A DNA stretch of 64,000 nucleotides from Megalobrama amblycephala (GCF_018812025.1 NC_063057.1:19131638-19195637); one strand, 5' to 3'; counted from the first letter of the stretch, positions 48,245 through 61,104 are shown. Translations and numbers: made by a program. The notes: generated by a model not told the origin, from the sequence alone.

Positions 48245-48590
48245 CATGTAATGACTTCCATAGATTTTAGTGTGCTTTCAGTACTTTTCAGGGGCTGCTG
48301 TAAGTAATAAATATGATTTCAAAGAATTAGCTCTTATTATGATACTTCATCGTATACTAAATTTTTACAAAACCAGACCAGCTTGACTGAATAACTATAA
48401 GAAGCAAGAATTTCTCAGGACAATCTGTGCTGATGTAAGCAATCAACCTGCCAATCAGAATAACGCTCCCCAAAATCAGAGTGATTGCCTAAATCTTGTA
48501 TTCAGCAGAATGAAACGCAATGCAAACCTGTGATTGCTTATCTGGATATTGGCTAAACTCTCTCTAAAGATTCTGCATCATTTACTCATC
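48245..48590. other. Unclassified spacer
   Basis: About 350 bp of low-copy sequence; nothing recognisable. Confidence 0.45.
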
Positions 48591-48594
48591 TTAA

Positions 48595-49541
48595 AGGTGC
48601 CATTGAACGTTTTTTTACAAGATGTAATATAAGTCTAAGGTGTCCCCTGAATGTGTCTGTGAAGTATAAAATACCCCATAGATTTTTTTTTATCAATTTT
48701 TTTAACTGCCTAATTTGAGGCATAATTAGAAATGTGCCGATTCAGGCTGCAGCCCCTTTAATTGCTCACGCTCTCTGCCACCTCCCGAGCTCTCGACTCT
48801 ATCATTGCATAAACAAAGTTCACACAGCTAATATAACCCTCAAAATGGATCTTTACAAAGTGTTCGTCATGCATGCTGTTTGCATACATCGGATTATGTG
48901 AGTATAGTATTTATTTGGATGTTTACATTTGATTCTGAATGAGTTTGATAGTGCTCTGTGGCTAACGGCTAATGCTACACTGTTGGAGAGATTTATAAAG
49001 AATGAAGTTGTGTTTATGAATTATACAGACTGCAAGTGTTTAATAATGAAAATAACAACAGCTTTTGTCTCTGTGAATACAGTAAGAAACGGTTAACCAC
49101 TTTTAACAGTACATTAGCAACATGCTAACGAAACATTTAGAAAGACAATTTACAAATATCACTAAAAATATCATGATATCATGGATCATGTCAGTTATTA
49201 CTGCTCCATCTGCCATTTTTCGCTATTGTCCTTGCTTGCTTACCTAGTCTGTTGATTCGGCTCTGCAGCTCCAAACATTAATACTGGCTTGTCATAATGC
49301 CTTGAACATGAGCTGGTATATGCAAATATTGGGCTGTACATATTAATGATCCCGACTGTTACGTAACAGTCGGTGTTATGTTGAGATTCGCCTGTTCTTC
49401 GGAGGTCTTTTAAACAAATGAGATTTATATAAGAAGGAGGAAACACTGGAGTTTGAGACTCACTGTTTGTCATTTGCATGTACTGAACTCTTGTTATTTA
49501 ACTATGCCAAGGTAAATTCAATTTTTAATTCTAGGGCACCT
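48595..49541 (-). mobile_element. Family A TTAA element, copy 9
   Basis: A 947-bp copy in reverse orientation, TTAA at 48591-48594 and 49542-49545. The ends are AGGTGCCATTGAACG and the complement of AGGTGCCCTAGAAT. Central palindrome ACTGTTACGTAACAGT intact at 49355-49370. Confidence 0.95.
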
Positions 49542-49589
49542 TTAATGTTGTATCTCATATGACTTTTTTTGTGGAACATAAAAGGAGAA

Positions 49590-49928
49590 GTTTAAGAGAA
49601 TGTTCACACTGCTCTTTTCCATTCAGTGAAAGTGGATGGGGACCTGGCCATCAAGCTCCAAAAAGAACAAAAGAGCAAGATAAAATCATTGTAAAAGTAG
49701 TTTATAAAAATCATGCACTATATTCCAAACCATAAGATACCTTTGTGTTATAAATTTAGATATTTTAAGCTTTTTAGGTGTACATTTTCAGTCTTGGTCA
49801 CCATTCACTTTCACTGTATGTGAAAGAGCTTCTTGCACAATTTTCTATAAAGAATTCCCTTTTTCATTTGGGTTTCAAAAGACATGAGGGTGAGTAAATT
49901 ATTTTATTTTTGGGGGGTAAACTGTCCC
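49590..49928 (+). mobile_element. Angel-like element, subtype with a distinct core
   Basis: The right end GACATGAGGGTGAGTAAATT ... GGGTAAACTGTCCCT is followed by TTAA at 49929-49932. The core (AGTGAAAGTGGATGGGGACC; GGTCACCATTCACTTTCACT) forms inverted segments. The left terminus is degenerate. Confidence 0.7.
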
Positions 49929-49932
49929 TTTA

Positions 49933-50472
49933 AAGAGAATCTGAAGAGCAGAATTTCTCATTAACCTGGAGAAAGCTTTTGAGTGATAATTGGTTTTTCT
50001 TCTAACTGTGCCTTTATAATATTCTGAGCAAAGTTTGGTTATTATTTTGAGTTTTGAAATTGGTTACTGCGCAAGTAAAGTCACGATTTAGAACATGCTC
50101 TGGGGGGCTTGTGTTGTGTTGTATATTTGTTCTTATAATACAAATGCTATGTGGGTGGACCAGCATTCAAACAAGCTCACAGAAGAGAAGTTTTTGCACA
50201 CGGTCAGTGACTCTCATAAAATCCCTGCCAGTACTATTTATATGAACTCATTTGAACAGCATGCCTACGCTCAATTAAAGCTACTTCACGCTTTTATTCA
50301 CTTAAGCTTAAATTGAATCATTTAAGAATACTACAAAGTGAATGGGCAAAATTAGTATTCAGAGTTAAAGCCAAGTTGACAGAATCAAACATATGGTTAG
50401 ATTCTGTTATTCAAACATAACGCAGAACTGAAAGGCCATTACTGAGGCCTGGATTGGTGTGTCTATGTTTTC
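49933..50472. other. Unclassified spacer
   Basis: No gene or repeat ends are recognised; two overlapping frames near 50054-50316 have no domain. Confidence 0.45.
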
Positions 50473-50476
50473 TTAA

Positions 50477-50979
50477 AAAGATGAAAAAATTAAAAATCTG
50501 TCATAACTTACTCACCACTATGTCTGACATGCATGACTTTCTTTCTTCTGTGGAACTTGAAAGAAGATATTTTGAAAAATGTTCCAGCAATTTTGTAGTG
50601 CGGGGTTTAAAATTTCGATTACTCGATTTTAATCTTGCTTCATTTTAACAAACTGTTATCACTTTATAAGATCAATCTTTTAGTCAATGCTGTTTTTCCT
50701 GGAGAGTTTACAGAAATATTTTTTTTAAATAAAAATCGATAGTGAATTGAATCAAATCAAGATCGGAACTGAACTGAAGCTTGTGAATCGGAATTTAATC
50801 AAATCGTGAAATCTGTGTCAAAACCCAGCCTTAATTTTTTTGTCTGTACAAAGAAAGTCAATAAGGGTCTGATGTTGTTTGGATCTCAAAGTCCTTCAAA
50901 GTATGTAAAGAAATTCATACAGGTTTGGAACGGCTTGAGTGTGAGTAAATGGGACACAATTTTTGGGTGAAATATCCCT
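50477..50979. mobile_element. Angel-like element interrupted by a hAT MITE
   Basis: TTAA at 50473-50476 and 50980-50983. The left end has lost the TTCACCC stretch, but AAAATCTGTCATAACTTACT remains. The right end is TTTTTGGGTGAAATATCCCT. The interior TTCCAGCAATTTT...TTTGTCTGTACAAAGAAAGT is split by 50597-50832. Confidence 0.85.
50597..50832 (+). mobile_element. hAT MITE nested in an Angel-like element
   Basis: A 236-bp insertion with near-identical 8-bp flanks AATTTTGT (50589-50596) and AATTTTTT (50833-50840). The right end is TCAAAACCCAGCCTT; the left AGTGCGGGGTTT is its imperfect complement. The end ATCGTGAAATCTGTGTCAAA is shared with the fragment at 17419. Confidence 0.75.
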
Positions 50980-50983
50980 TTAA

Positions 50984-52297
50984 ATGCTATAGACCAGCTT
51001 AACAATGTATGTTATTGGACCAACATCCTTGTTATTGGTCCTAGAACAACATTCCCATCAAACAATCTGGATTCTAGGGTTAGGCTTAGGATTCCATAGT
51101 GCCAGCCTGACCTAAATGACACTTAAAAACAACCCAAACTGTGGTTGATATCTTCCTGTCCAAGTGGTTCTTGGTCTGAACAAGCTGTGAATGTGGTTAT
51201 GCAGGACTAGGGCTTGAACAACAGCAACAACAGAATTAGAGGGGCGTTTCCACTGCCATTTCTCCAGCCAGAGCAGTTTAACACTGCTGGATTATTTATG
51301 TGCGCCTGGAGACTCTAATGGCCTGAGAGGAGACGTTTCTATAATGCCTTGCCCTGATCTTCATGTTCCACTTGAGTTAGTGATCCTCATCAGCAGGAGT
51401 GATGGTGATTTAATGGAGGGAGGCGTGGGGGAGGGATACACAGACAGTGATGTCATTTAGGCAGGTATAAAATAGCCCATGGGCTGTTGGGCCACATTAG
51501 ATGTTCTAAAACCTATGAACTACCTACCTAGACAGCATTTCGAGGCATCAAATGGCTGTTCCAAAAAAGAAAATACCTTGTTTGGGAAAATTGTAAGGCT
51601 GCATCAAGTGAATCTTTCAGGGTGGAGGTAATCCCAGAATGCATTGGTGAATGGATTGTAAGAGTGGTGTAGACTAGAAATATATTTCATTTAGTACTGA
51701 GAAGCTAGGTTGACAGGTCTCTGACAATTTTAGAAATTATAGAAGTTTGATCATTTGGCAGTAACACGATTTCACAAATGTAACTATTTTACGAGGTGGC
51801 GATTTTGTGCTAATTCATACAATCTGAATCATACACAAATGTGCGATTTTTAGAAAAAGTAAAAATGAAGGTCCACCCCTAACCCCACCCATAAATTTAA
51901 CTGTCACTGAGACGCAAGCAGATTTTACAAAAATGTACAAATGAGATTGTATGAATTCATTAGCCACCAATTCACCAAAATGTGAAATAGTTATAAATTG
52001 CCTTTAGATTGTGTTGACAATAATCATTATATTTAAACAGTTTTCATTGGCAGTCACAGGAAACAGCAGCTTTAAGATTAGAAGCACAATCTAATGAACA
52101 ATCAATCAAACAAATCAATCAAATGAATGAAAGCACAATCGATAAGCAGCAATCCTAATATGGGCAAACATTCTGCCACCTAATTAATATTCATGAAAAA
52201 AGGCTGCTGATATGGTTTATAAGAGTCCCTCTTACTTTTTTAGACAAATCCTACCAGTGTTGTCAATGTTAACTAAAACTGAAACTATATCCGTTGC
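50984..52297. other. Low-copy block plus a short repeat
   Basis: 51130-51500 has balanced composition, no repeat features and a TATA-like GGTATAAAATAGCC at about 51464-51477; a candidate regulatory block. 51761-51996 (CGATTTCACAAATGTAACTA ... CACCAAAATGTGAAATAGTT) has imperfect inverted edges and is probably an old MITE. Confidence 0.4.
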
Positions 52298-52596
52298 GGT
52301 CACTGTGATTTTGCCAAGACAGACATGTTCCTGGATCAACATTCCAGTCTGAAAATTTAGTCTTAACCCTATTCCTACCCCTAAACCTAATCCTACCCAT
52401 AACTTGTCCCTAAAATCAGAGGGGAAAGATAGGTGAATAACATTGATGTAGAAGCACCTACCCTGGTTGTAAGCCTAAACTTGACATAAACCGTAAACTT
52501 GTCCCTCAAATTTGATTGGTTGATTGGAATGTTGTTCCAGGATCTACAAAGATGTTGATCCAGGAACATGTCTTACTTGGCAAAATCATGGTGACC
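52298..52596. mobile_element. MITE, ends GGTCACTGTGATTTTGCCAA
   Basis: About 299 bp with inverted ends of roughly 45 bp: GGTCACTGTGATTTTGCCAA and GACATGTTCCTGGATCAACA on the left, with TGTTGATCCAGGAACATGTC and TTGGCAAAATCATGGTGACC on the right. The core is rich in CCTAACCCTA-like sequence. Confidence 0.85.
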
Positions 52597-52771
52597 TATA
52601 AGCTGCTGTCTATTTTCATGCTCATTTGATTATGTATACTGTCAGCATAGCAAAATGCTAACATCTAGCTTCATTGGAATCAATTTAGACTTAAGTCTCC
52701 TATGAGTTTCAAATGAGGAACTCTATTTACAGTATGTTGTGCAAATCTGCTACTACTACTAGTTCACTTAA

Positions 52772-53473
52772 AGGAACACTCCACTTTTTTTTGAAAATAG
52801 GCTCATTTTCCAACTCCCCTAGAGTTAAACAGTTGAGTTTTACCGTTTTCGAATCCATTCAGCCGATCTCCGGGTCTGGCGGTACCACTTTTAGCATAGC
52901 TTAGCATAGTTCATTGAATCTGATTAGACCGTTAGCATCTCGCTCAAAAATGACAAAAGAGTTTTGATATTTTTTTCCTATTTAAAACTTGACTCTTCTG
53001 TAGTTACATTGTGTACTAAGACCGATGGAAAATGAAAAGTTGCGATTTTCTAGGCCGATATGGCTAGGAACTATACTCTCATTCCGGCGTAATAATCAAG
53101 GAACTTTGCTGCCGTACCACGAGTGCAGCAGGCGCAATTATATTACGCAGTGCCTGTGACCCCCTGCTTGCACATAGTTCCTAGCCATATCGGCCTACAA
53201 AATCGCAACTTTTCATTTTCCGTCAGTCTTAGTACACAATGTAACTACAGAAGAGTCGAGTTTTAAATAGGAAAAATATCAAAACTCTTTGGTCATTTTT
53301 GAGCGAGATGCTAACGGTCTAATTAGATTCAATGAACTATGCTAAGCTATGCTAAAAGTGATACCGCCAGACCCGGAAACCGGCTGAATGGATTCGAAAA
53401 CGGTAAAACTCAACTGTTTAATTTTAGGGGAGTTGGAAAATGAGCCTATTTTCAAAAAAAGTGGAGTGTTCCT
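52772..53473. mobile_element. TTAA foldback element, ends AGGAACACTCCAC
   Basis: A 702-bp element with TTAA at 52768-52771 and 53474-53477. Inverted arms 52772-53075 and 53174-53473 of about 300 bp are highly similar (AGGAACACTCCACTTTTTTT; TTTTAGCATAGCTTAGCATA; GGCCGATATGGCTAGGAACT), with a loop of about 100 bp. The terminus fits TTAAAGGRR, the conserved end reported for T2/Kolobok-type MITEs. Confidence 0.95.
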
Positions 53474-53477
53474 TTAA

Positions 53478-54679
53478 GAAGTTCCATTTCAGTCAGGATG
53501 CTGCCTTAGAAGGTAGATCAACTACAGTAAGGGAGCTCATTAGGTTTTAGAACAGAGCTTCTGTCATATAGAGGCCTTATAAAAGAAGTACTTTGGAAGC
53601 ACAAATAGTAAGTGACAAATGACCAAACTGTTTTCACACAAATTAACTCACCAAAAGCCCCACATCTGCACTAGCACAAAGTTAAGTTGCTGGCAAAGCC
53701 TCCGAATTGCCTACTTGCTTGTTTTGATTTCTTTTATTATGGTTTAAAGCACAAGATATTGTTAACTCATGGCTTTATAAAACAATAGAAAAGCTGAATT
53801 TAGAGGGGGGCAAAGTTGTTCTAAATTAGTGTGATCAATCTTCAGCAGTGTAAAAACACATCTCGGTTCGTCTTGCCTCATGCTGGTCTGTGGGCGTCTC
53901 CATGGCAGCAGCTTTTGATTGCTTTTACTTTATTTGCAAGTTGAAAGTCATCACTCTTCGGTGGGTGCTGGGAGATCATCTCATAACTTTCACATTAATG
54001 CCCTCAAAACGATGATAAATGCATCTGTGCTCCCATTTTCAGACCGCTTTTGGGAGAACAGCAGTTTTCTGCACTGTTTTTTGTGTCTGTTTTCTACAAG
54101 ATGGAATTAAAAACTCATAACTTGTTGCCAAAAGCGGGATAAATGTGTGCTTTGGAGCTGTGTAAGCAGGTGGTGTCCACACAGCGGGCGTAAATAGAAA
54201 TCTGAAGGGCACTCAATTAGATGCTGCTGGGGTCGAACCCATGATTCGACGCCGCAAACAACTTGCTCATCATAATTAGTAGCCTACACAGCTCAGAAGT
54301 TTCTAAGGCTACGTCCAAATTTGAATACTAATGCAATACACTAAAAGTGCTTATTTCGCTAATCTCCAAGTTTGTGCTAAATTGCTTTGCCATTAAATTA
54401 ATATTCCAGATTTAGTACTAGTTAAGCTCAATCAGCAAATAATGTTAATTATAACAAAATTTAATTAGCACTTGTAAATGCAAAAAATCTGGGTTACAGC
54501 GAGGCACTTACAATAAAAGCTGTGTAAACATTAAAATACACACTGTTCAGTATAGCCTCAAGACGTAAACTACATTCAATAAAGACAAACTTTGATGCTG
54601 GCTTGAGAAAGCCTAGTCAGAAAGTTTGAAAAAGTTTAAAAAACTTGAAGACTGAAGCAGTTAAGCTTGAAGTTTGTTT
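53478..54679. other. Low-copy block, candidate conserved non-coding DNA
   Basis: 53500-53570 shows weak similarity to the dispersed repeat near 17160 (GATGCTGCCTTAGAAGGTAG). 53850-54300 has balanced composition, no repeats and no convincing exon. Confidence 0.4.
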
Positions 54680-54910
54680 CAGCACATTGCTAGCATATGT
54701 TAGCACACTGATAGCATGGTGCTAACATGTTGCTAAACAATTTGTTAGATACTGGTAGCATGTTTTAGCAAATTGCTTTACATTTTAAACATATTGTTAG
54801 TATGTTTTATTGGTAGTGTACTTTTAACATGATTTAAAGTTTAACATGTTGCTGGCTGACAGCATGTTGCTAGCAGTTGCTAAGTGTTGCCAGCATGTTT
54901 TAGTACATGG
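54680..54910. repeat. Degenerate tandem array of GCTAACATGTT units
   Basis: Repeated variants such as TGCTAGCATATGTTAGCAC, GGTGCTAACATGTTGCTAA, AACATGTTGCTGG and CATGTTGCTAGCAG occur over about 230 bp. Unit length is about 10-20 bp and irregular. Confidence 0.75.
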
Positions 54911-54917
54911 CTGACAC

Positions 54918-55224
54918 AGACATCCCAACCTTCAAAAGCTAATTTCCGGGATGGCACAACACCCCCCATTATATAAAAATGATATTATAGGCTACTATTA
55001 TATTCATTCGAAGAAGACGCCTAACACAGGTTCATTCATTCAATAGTATTTGTGCGCCAAAATTTAAAGTAATGTCAGTGTGATGAAAAAAAAAGCCAAG
55101 ATTCTCCACAAAATCAGGTTCTCTCTCTCGCTCTCTCAAGATATTGTATACAATTTGTGGGTCTCAGGGACTCGCTATCAATATGAGGGAGACTCCCGGA
55201 CCTCCCAGGAGAGGTGGGATGTCT
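54918..55224. mobile_element. MITE, ends AGACATCCCAACC
   Basis: About 307 bp with inverted ends AGACATCCCAACCT and GAGAGGTGGGATGTCT. The subterminal CCGGGATGGC and CTCCCGGACC can also pair in part. The target duplication is not clear. Confidence 0.7.
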
Positions 55225-56345
55225 TCAGATGATTGCTGTCGACTGAGACACCTTAAATAAACTATAGTCCACCTTGTTTGATTAGAGACTCTAAGATTGC
55301 GTCCTAACAGAACCATTCATTCTGGACAAAAAGTAGCCAGTCAGCTGAAAAAGACCAGACAGCTTCTTGATTATTTTCATTAGCTTTGACAGTGACAACA
55401 CACCTATCTGACATTAACCCAACATCATTCAGGCACAAGATAGAGGCTGTGTTCAAAATGACCCCCATACCCTTATTCGCACTAAGTGCACCAGAAGAGA
55501 TCTTTTCTCAAGATGCAGGAAATCATTTGGCATGCCATGGCTAGCTTTTGAGCGTACATCAGTTGTACACTTGTTATTGTGGTGCATTATGGGATTAAAT
55601 GAGTATAACACTCGATAAAGTCCACTATGGTTTCGAACTACAAATGGCTGTCCCTTCAAACAGTGCACTGTTATTAGGGTATAGGGGACATGGATTGTAG
55701 TCAATAGTGATGAAAGGGAAAAACTAACTGTTATGACCGTGTTGACGATAAGCATCTCATTTAACCTGATAGAGAGGTCTGTTGAGTTCGGGGCAGCTCT
55801 CTGACAGTAATGACTTGTGATTTACTGCTTTGATTTAGCTCTGCTAACATGGAGTAATTCACATTATGGTCTGGTAATAGAGAGATATAAGAAAAAAAAA
55901 ATAGAGGAGCACAATGGCTTCACTAGATGAATCGATTAATTCTGGCTCTACAAAAACATGAGCTTCATTACATAATGCATCGCTAAAGGCTTACAGGAGA
56001 TGTATACGGTGCTGAGGCAAAAGTGCAAATGAATGTTAAGCACATGCAAGGAATCTGTTGTTTGCATGACTGATGTTGGACTGTAACAAGTTAGCAGTAC
56101 TGAAAAAACTAATTTCATAAATCATGGCACCCTCTGCTGGCCAGTTATGGTAACAGGAGACATTCTAAGAAAAATGTAGCCCGATGTCATCATCTTGAAA
56201 ATACTCAAAAGTGTTTCCTTGTTTAATAACAAAATTTTGTCTTTCTTTGCGTTTGATTGCTTGAACCCATCTCCTACAAAGTTCAGAAAGACTAATCTGG
56301 ATGTTTCTTTTAGAATTTGAGCAAAAAGGAACACTGTAGTGGCTA
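55225..56345. other. Low-copy spacer with hAT-like fragment
   Basis: 55448-55690 carries GTGTTCAAAATGACCCCCAT at the left and CACTGTTATTAGGGTATAGG at the right, resembling edges of a hAT MITE. The rest is unclassified. Confidence 0.45.
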
Positions 56346-57032
56346 TAGAGTACCTCAGGGATGACGTGTTTTGTAGGCCAACTCGGAAGTTAGCAGCGCT
56401 CGGGTTCCCTCGATCGAAAGCCTATGCATTTTTCCCATAGACTTTTGGAAAATTGCAAAAAATAAGCTCTTGATAGACAAAACACTTACAAGTTTACACA
56501 ACATTTATACATTTTGAAGCCTAAATAAAGTCATCAGATATAAAAGGCTAACAGTAGGCTATAAATGGACTACAGCACACCATGGTCGCGGAACAACGTC
56601 GTCACCACCAAGCTTCCTCAAACTTTATTTTAAAAACAACTTTATTTAAAAAAACATGCTCGCTGATTATAATCTGCGCTGTGTATGAATACTTATCGAC
56701 TTTTTCAAGAGAAATGCTGTCCAAATGTCCTGTTTGTCATGATGACATCTAAAGTCACCGCTAAAGGAAGTAGTCCCTTTTAGAAACTTGTTAGCAACCG
56801 CCATTTTTAAGACACAAGGTTTAAAAAAAAAATCACAAGCGGGTTATGACTGGTGTGTTTTATGTCATAGATCAAAACGTGAAAATATTTAGGGGCTTTG
56901 TTAACCACAGACCTTATTTCAGGCGATTTAGCAAAAAACCCATAGACTTTAGGGCGATGGAACCGAAGTCCTAAAATGCTAACTCGCTTCCGGGTTTCGC
57001 ATACAAAAACACGTCATCTCTGAGGCACTCTA
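56346..57032. mobile_element. Foldback element, ends TAGAGTACCTCAGGGATGACG
   Basis: About 687 bp. The left has TAGAGTACCTCAGGGATGAC, GTGTTTTGTA, then GCCTATGCATTTTTCCCATA; the right has AACCCATAGACTTTAGGGCG, CTTCCGGGTTTCGCATACAA and ACACGTCATCTCTGAGGCAC. The inverted end is about 25 bp with mismatches and TA lies at both borders. Confidence 0.85.
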
Positions 57033-57207
57033 TTGCTGGTCTTCACTGTCGCCGCCATTGTTTACCGAACTATGACGACTTCAGGTTCTCGAATGTGGAA
57101 GTGTAAAAGGGTCTTTTGACTGTGGTCTATCACAGGTGTTTTACCTGTATTTCGAATAACACATTGCATGGTGTTTTAGGGTTCTAGGGAAATGTCTGTA
57201 AACTTAA

Positions 57208-57580
57208 AGGTGCTCTAAGCGATCCTAGGCGGAGTAACTTCCTGTTGACGTTCGAAGTGTTGTCAAACAAAACAGAGGCTAGCTAGACCCTCCCTCCTCC
57301 TCCTCCTCCCCCTCCCCTCTGTGCTTCCTGAAACAGTCATGAACGCGCATTTAAAATCATTCTTGTCGGTTATTGGCTGGAGCATGTTTATTATGTTTTG
57401 TGGTCCATGCTGCAGGTAGTTTTTGTTGCTGTTTTTGGAGCTTGTGGCGACTACAGAGACCACGTTTTTTTACAATGTGTTCAGGGGACAGGCAGCTAGC
57501 GGATAGTGAGGAGATGTTTGCTGTATGTGACAAAAAATGTTTTGGCCTAAAAACGCGTGACATCGCTTAGAGCAAGTGTC
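57208..57580 (+). mobile_element. TTAA element, ends AGGTGCTCTAAGCGAT
   Basis: TTAA at 57204-57207 and left end AGGTGCTCTAAGCGATCC. At 57561 CATCGCTTAGAGCA is its complement, after which the terminus has decayed. A CTCCTCCTCC tract lies at 57293-57313. Frames on both strands at 57263-57570 overlap and have no domain. Confidence 0.8.
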
Positions 57581-57600
57581 CTGACAGAAAATTAATTTTT

Positions 57601-57800
57601 GGTTACACTTTATTTTAAGGTGACGTAGTTACATTGCACTTAATCAAATAAGCAATGAGTAATATTAATTAACTACATGTACTTACAGTTAGGGTTTGGT
57701 TTAGAGTTAGTTACTTGTAATTATGCATAATTTACTGTTATTACTTTAATAAGTACATGTAGTAACGTGTAACTACGCCAACTTAAAATAAAGTGTTACC
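57601..57800. mobile_element. 200-bp MITE with 8-bp TSD
   Basis: The ends are GGTTACACTTTATTTTAAGG and AAAATAAAGTGTTACC. TAATTTTT directly precedes and directly follows, an exact 8-bp duplication. GACGTAGTTAC and GTGTAACTACGCC extend the pairing. The 8-bp duplication points to hAT. Confidence 0.88.
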
Positions 57801-59034
57801 TAATTTTTTTTCTCCAGAAAATAGAATGTATTTTAAAGCATGTTTTTGACTATACAATGAAAGTCAAAGGGGTCCAAAACAACAATGCACATCATTGACT
57901 TTCACTGTATTAACTAATAACTAAATAAATAAATGGTCAAGACTGGAGATGCTGCATTATGCTATCACAATCAATGACTTATATAAAACATTAAATATAA
58001 AATTATAGATCTGTTCACTTAAAAAAAAATAAAAAAAAATAAAAAATTAACTTGCATTCCTCTATATGAGCTCAAGAGGGCAGAGTAACACCACCAGTGA
58101 GAGTACCTTTCCAGAATACAGCTGTCCCCTGTATAACTGTCAGTGTTTTTTTTTTTTTTTTTTTTTTTTTAATGTTTAATACTAACATTATGCAACTTTA
58201 ATGTTTTTCATTTCCAATGCTCTCAGTGCAATCTCATTAGTGTCTACTTATATCTACTGATAAGTATATCTTTGTTACAGTAGATGTTCTGCACCTCTTT
58301 AAGATAATGCTATATGTATTTATTTTTACATATAAATTAACTTGCATGCTTAAATTGCTTTACAGAAATTGATTTTCTGTAGCTTGACAGAAGAGACACA
58401 TGAAAATTCCACGAGGTAAACTCATTTAGCGGTTGTACTTTGGATGACCCATCCTAAGAAAGCTATAATGGGAGTTCAGGGTTCAGAAGCTAATGAAACT
58501 GCTGATGTAAAAGGTACTGTACTTGTCTATGTGCACGTGTGTGTGTGTGTGTGTAGCAGGCGGGCTGAAAACGTATCTAAGAGTGTGTATAGGCCAGTGC
58601 TGATTAGTCTGCAAACCCAAAACACATACTGTACTTCCTTTTGTGGGAGTTTATGGGGGAAAAAACTATTCAGTGAAGCAGACTTATCACTTAGAAAACA
58701 ATACCGAATATGTTTCTTTTCTATCAGCAATAAGTCCCATTGTGTGGTCTATGTAAATCTTTATCCTTAAAAGACAATCTGACAAAGCATACCAATACTG
58801 TGTCCACTGCACTGAGCATATTTGCCAAAACTTTCGCATACTGTAGGTATAAGTCATTTCTCCAATATCCACCACCTGTGGACATAATCGTGGTGTGCAA
58901 GCAAGTATTTTCTACAGCACTTGAGCACTTCATTATCACATGTCCTGAGTCAAAGGCAAAACTTCTTGATGGCATTAATGATCACCCCCTTCCTAAAATA
59001 TAAAGGCCGCTATAGGCCTATAATTTCAAACGCA
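57801..59034. other. Spacer with T run, GT repeat and low-copy DNA
   Basis: 57810-57915 contains an Angel-like core piece (ACTATACAATGAAAGTCAAA). T run at 58147-58170; GT repeat at 58537-58554. 58560-59000 has open frames on both strands (58444-58770 plus; 58724-58975 minus) that overlap each other and show no domain. No gene is supported. Confidence 0.45.
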
Positions 59035-59335
59035 TTTATACTGAATGAGCGTTTTTGTGACATATCAGGACACAAATGTGTATAATGACATGGGTATGAC
59101 ATAGGTATTACAAGGAGAGGGTGACTTATAAGGACATTTACCCCATGTCCCCACTTTTCAAAAGGCTTATAAATCATACAAAATGAGTTTTTGTGAGAAA
59201 GTAAAAATGTGCACAGTTTCCTGTGATGGGTAGGTTTAGGGGTAGGGGTAGTGTGGGGCGATAGAAAATACGGTTTGTACAGTATAAAAACCATTATGCC
59301 TATGGAATATCCCCACAATTCACAAAAACAAACAT
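59035..59335 (-). mobile_element. MITE (GGGGATATTCCATAGGC type)
   Basis: The block contains TGACATATCAGGACACAAAT, TAAGGACATTTACCCCATGT, GGGTAGGTTTAGGGGTAGGG and TATGGAATATCCCCACAATT, the hallmark order of a MITE common in cyprinids. Exact borders are uncertain; a TG repeat starts immediately after at 59337. Confidence 0.75.
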
Positions 59336-59340
59336 TTGTG

Positions 59341-59371
<31 letters not shown>

Positions 59372-61104
59372 TTTAAACCAAGACAAAGAGAGTATGGACA
59401 AAGAGAATGGTCTCTTACCTTTTCCCAGGAGGTGCGGGATGATCAACAAAGGTGAGCCATCACCGAGAGAAAGAGACAAAATCAGAAAAAAAATGCTTAG
59501 TCTAATGTGCAATGCCATCAAATGAACATCATTATGATAAGTGTCAGTATTTCCTACAAATGCTATTTTTGAGTCAGTCATAACTGAAAGAAATGATCAC
59601 CAGTTCACTGAGTCAGATGAATTCAGTAACCCCTCTGATGGAGTTCATTCAGTGAAGGATTCGACAACGTGTAACCGATAACGTGTGAATCTTTATTAAC
59701 CAAAAGATTAAAAGACCCAGCTCATAAGAACCAATCATAGTCCTGTTCTTCAGGCAGACAATAGAAAACATGTTTTTTTGATTCACTCAGATTTGTCTTT
59801 TTATTTCCTCACATTTAAATGTAATTTGAGATATAAATTATATTATAAGAATATTATTCTGTGCACCTGATAAAATTAAAAAATAAAAATAACATTTTTT
59901 CCTGAGCAAACTATTCCAGAGGAAAGATTTATTAAACATATCTTGTCATTTCAGCAGTTATAAGAGTTTTACTGAATCTTCTTTAAAACTTTACAAGGCC
60001 CACATGAAGGTCCTGCAGCAGATTGTCCTAATCCACTCATCTCACGAACAAGCATGTCTGTGACTTCCCACAATGCCTCTGAAGTCTGCTGGTCACATGA
60101 CTTCATGATAAAAAAAAAAAATTACACCGTGACCTTTCCTCCAGCCAGACCATGAAGAGTAAAGGCAAGTTGATCCACACAAAAACACTTCATTCATTGT
60201 ATTTCACTCTTATGTTTTGTTTGGGTATTATAGCTATATGGACATCGGCTTTCATCTGGGCCGTTGACTGTCTGGGTCGAGAGGTTGAAACAAAGAACAT
60301 GCGAGAATGAAGAGATTTGAACTGAATCTTTTATTAGGCAAACTGACTGCTGGAGATTCAACTGCTGCAAATAACACAAACACTCCATAGCTTAAATATG
60401 CTTAAACACAGCTTGTCTATGTCCATTTTTCCTGTAAGAAAGTGTTTGCCAAGAACACAAATCTATCACTGTCAGAATGTGGAACAAGATTAAGTGTGAG
60501 AGACAGGATGGGAAAAAAGGATGGGAACAGATATTCTACATTTGGCCACAAGAGGGAGCTAAACAAGACTGTCAGGTGGCCTGGCCAGTGTAGAATCTCA
60601 AACATAAACTCAGTATAATCAAATTGGCTGTACAAGTCTCTTTTTTAAATTTTGCCAACTCTTTAAAAATTAAGTTGAAATTGGTTAAATTATTTCGATG
60701 AGTTAAAGTAATGGAAAAACATATGTTGCCTTATTTATCATAACATTTCTTACAGTGTATGCACATAGTACACACATACACACTCTTCCTCTTTCTATGT
60801 ACATTTAAACTACACCAATCTAACATTTGTCAGACCTTCTCATTCTTTATTTTTACTATTTCAACATCTGAGAAAAATAGTGAAGTCATCAAACTATGAA
60901 ATGACACAAATTGAAGTGAGAATTAGCCTACATAGTGACCAAAAACATTAGCAAAGCAAAGATCTGATATTTGAACTTCTTTGTCTTGAGGTGCCTCCTC
61001 AGATGCTTTTAAAACACTGTTGAGAGAGTTTCCACGCATGCTGGACATTTGTTGGCTGCTATTCCTCCTCTAAAATTAAGACATTTAATGTGTATCACAT
61101 GTTC
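59336..61104. other. Low-copy block
   Basis: TG repeat at 59337-59371. 59980-60640 and 60900-61080 have no repeat features. A 52-codon frame at 60152-60310 (plus) starts with A at -3 and encodes a hydrophobic stretch of about 25 residues, like a single membrane segment, but it is short and unsupported by splice context. No gene is called. Confidence 0.4.

Noticed and set aside
51464..51477. TATA box GGTATAAAATAGCC as a promoter
   Set aside because: No supporting CpG richness, open frame or splice signals follow on the plus strand; kept only as a remark in the block annotation.
60152..60310. 52-codon frame with a hydrophobic segment
   Set aside because: Short, no homolog recognised, and hydrophobic frames are common by chance in AT-rich DNA.
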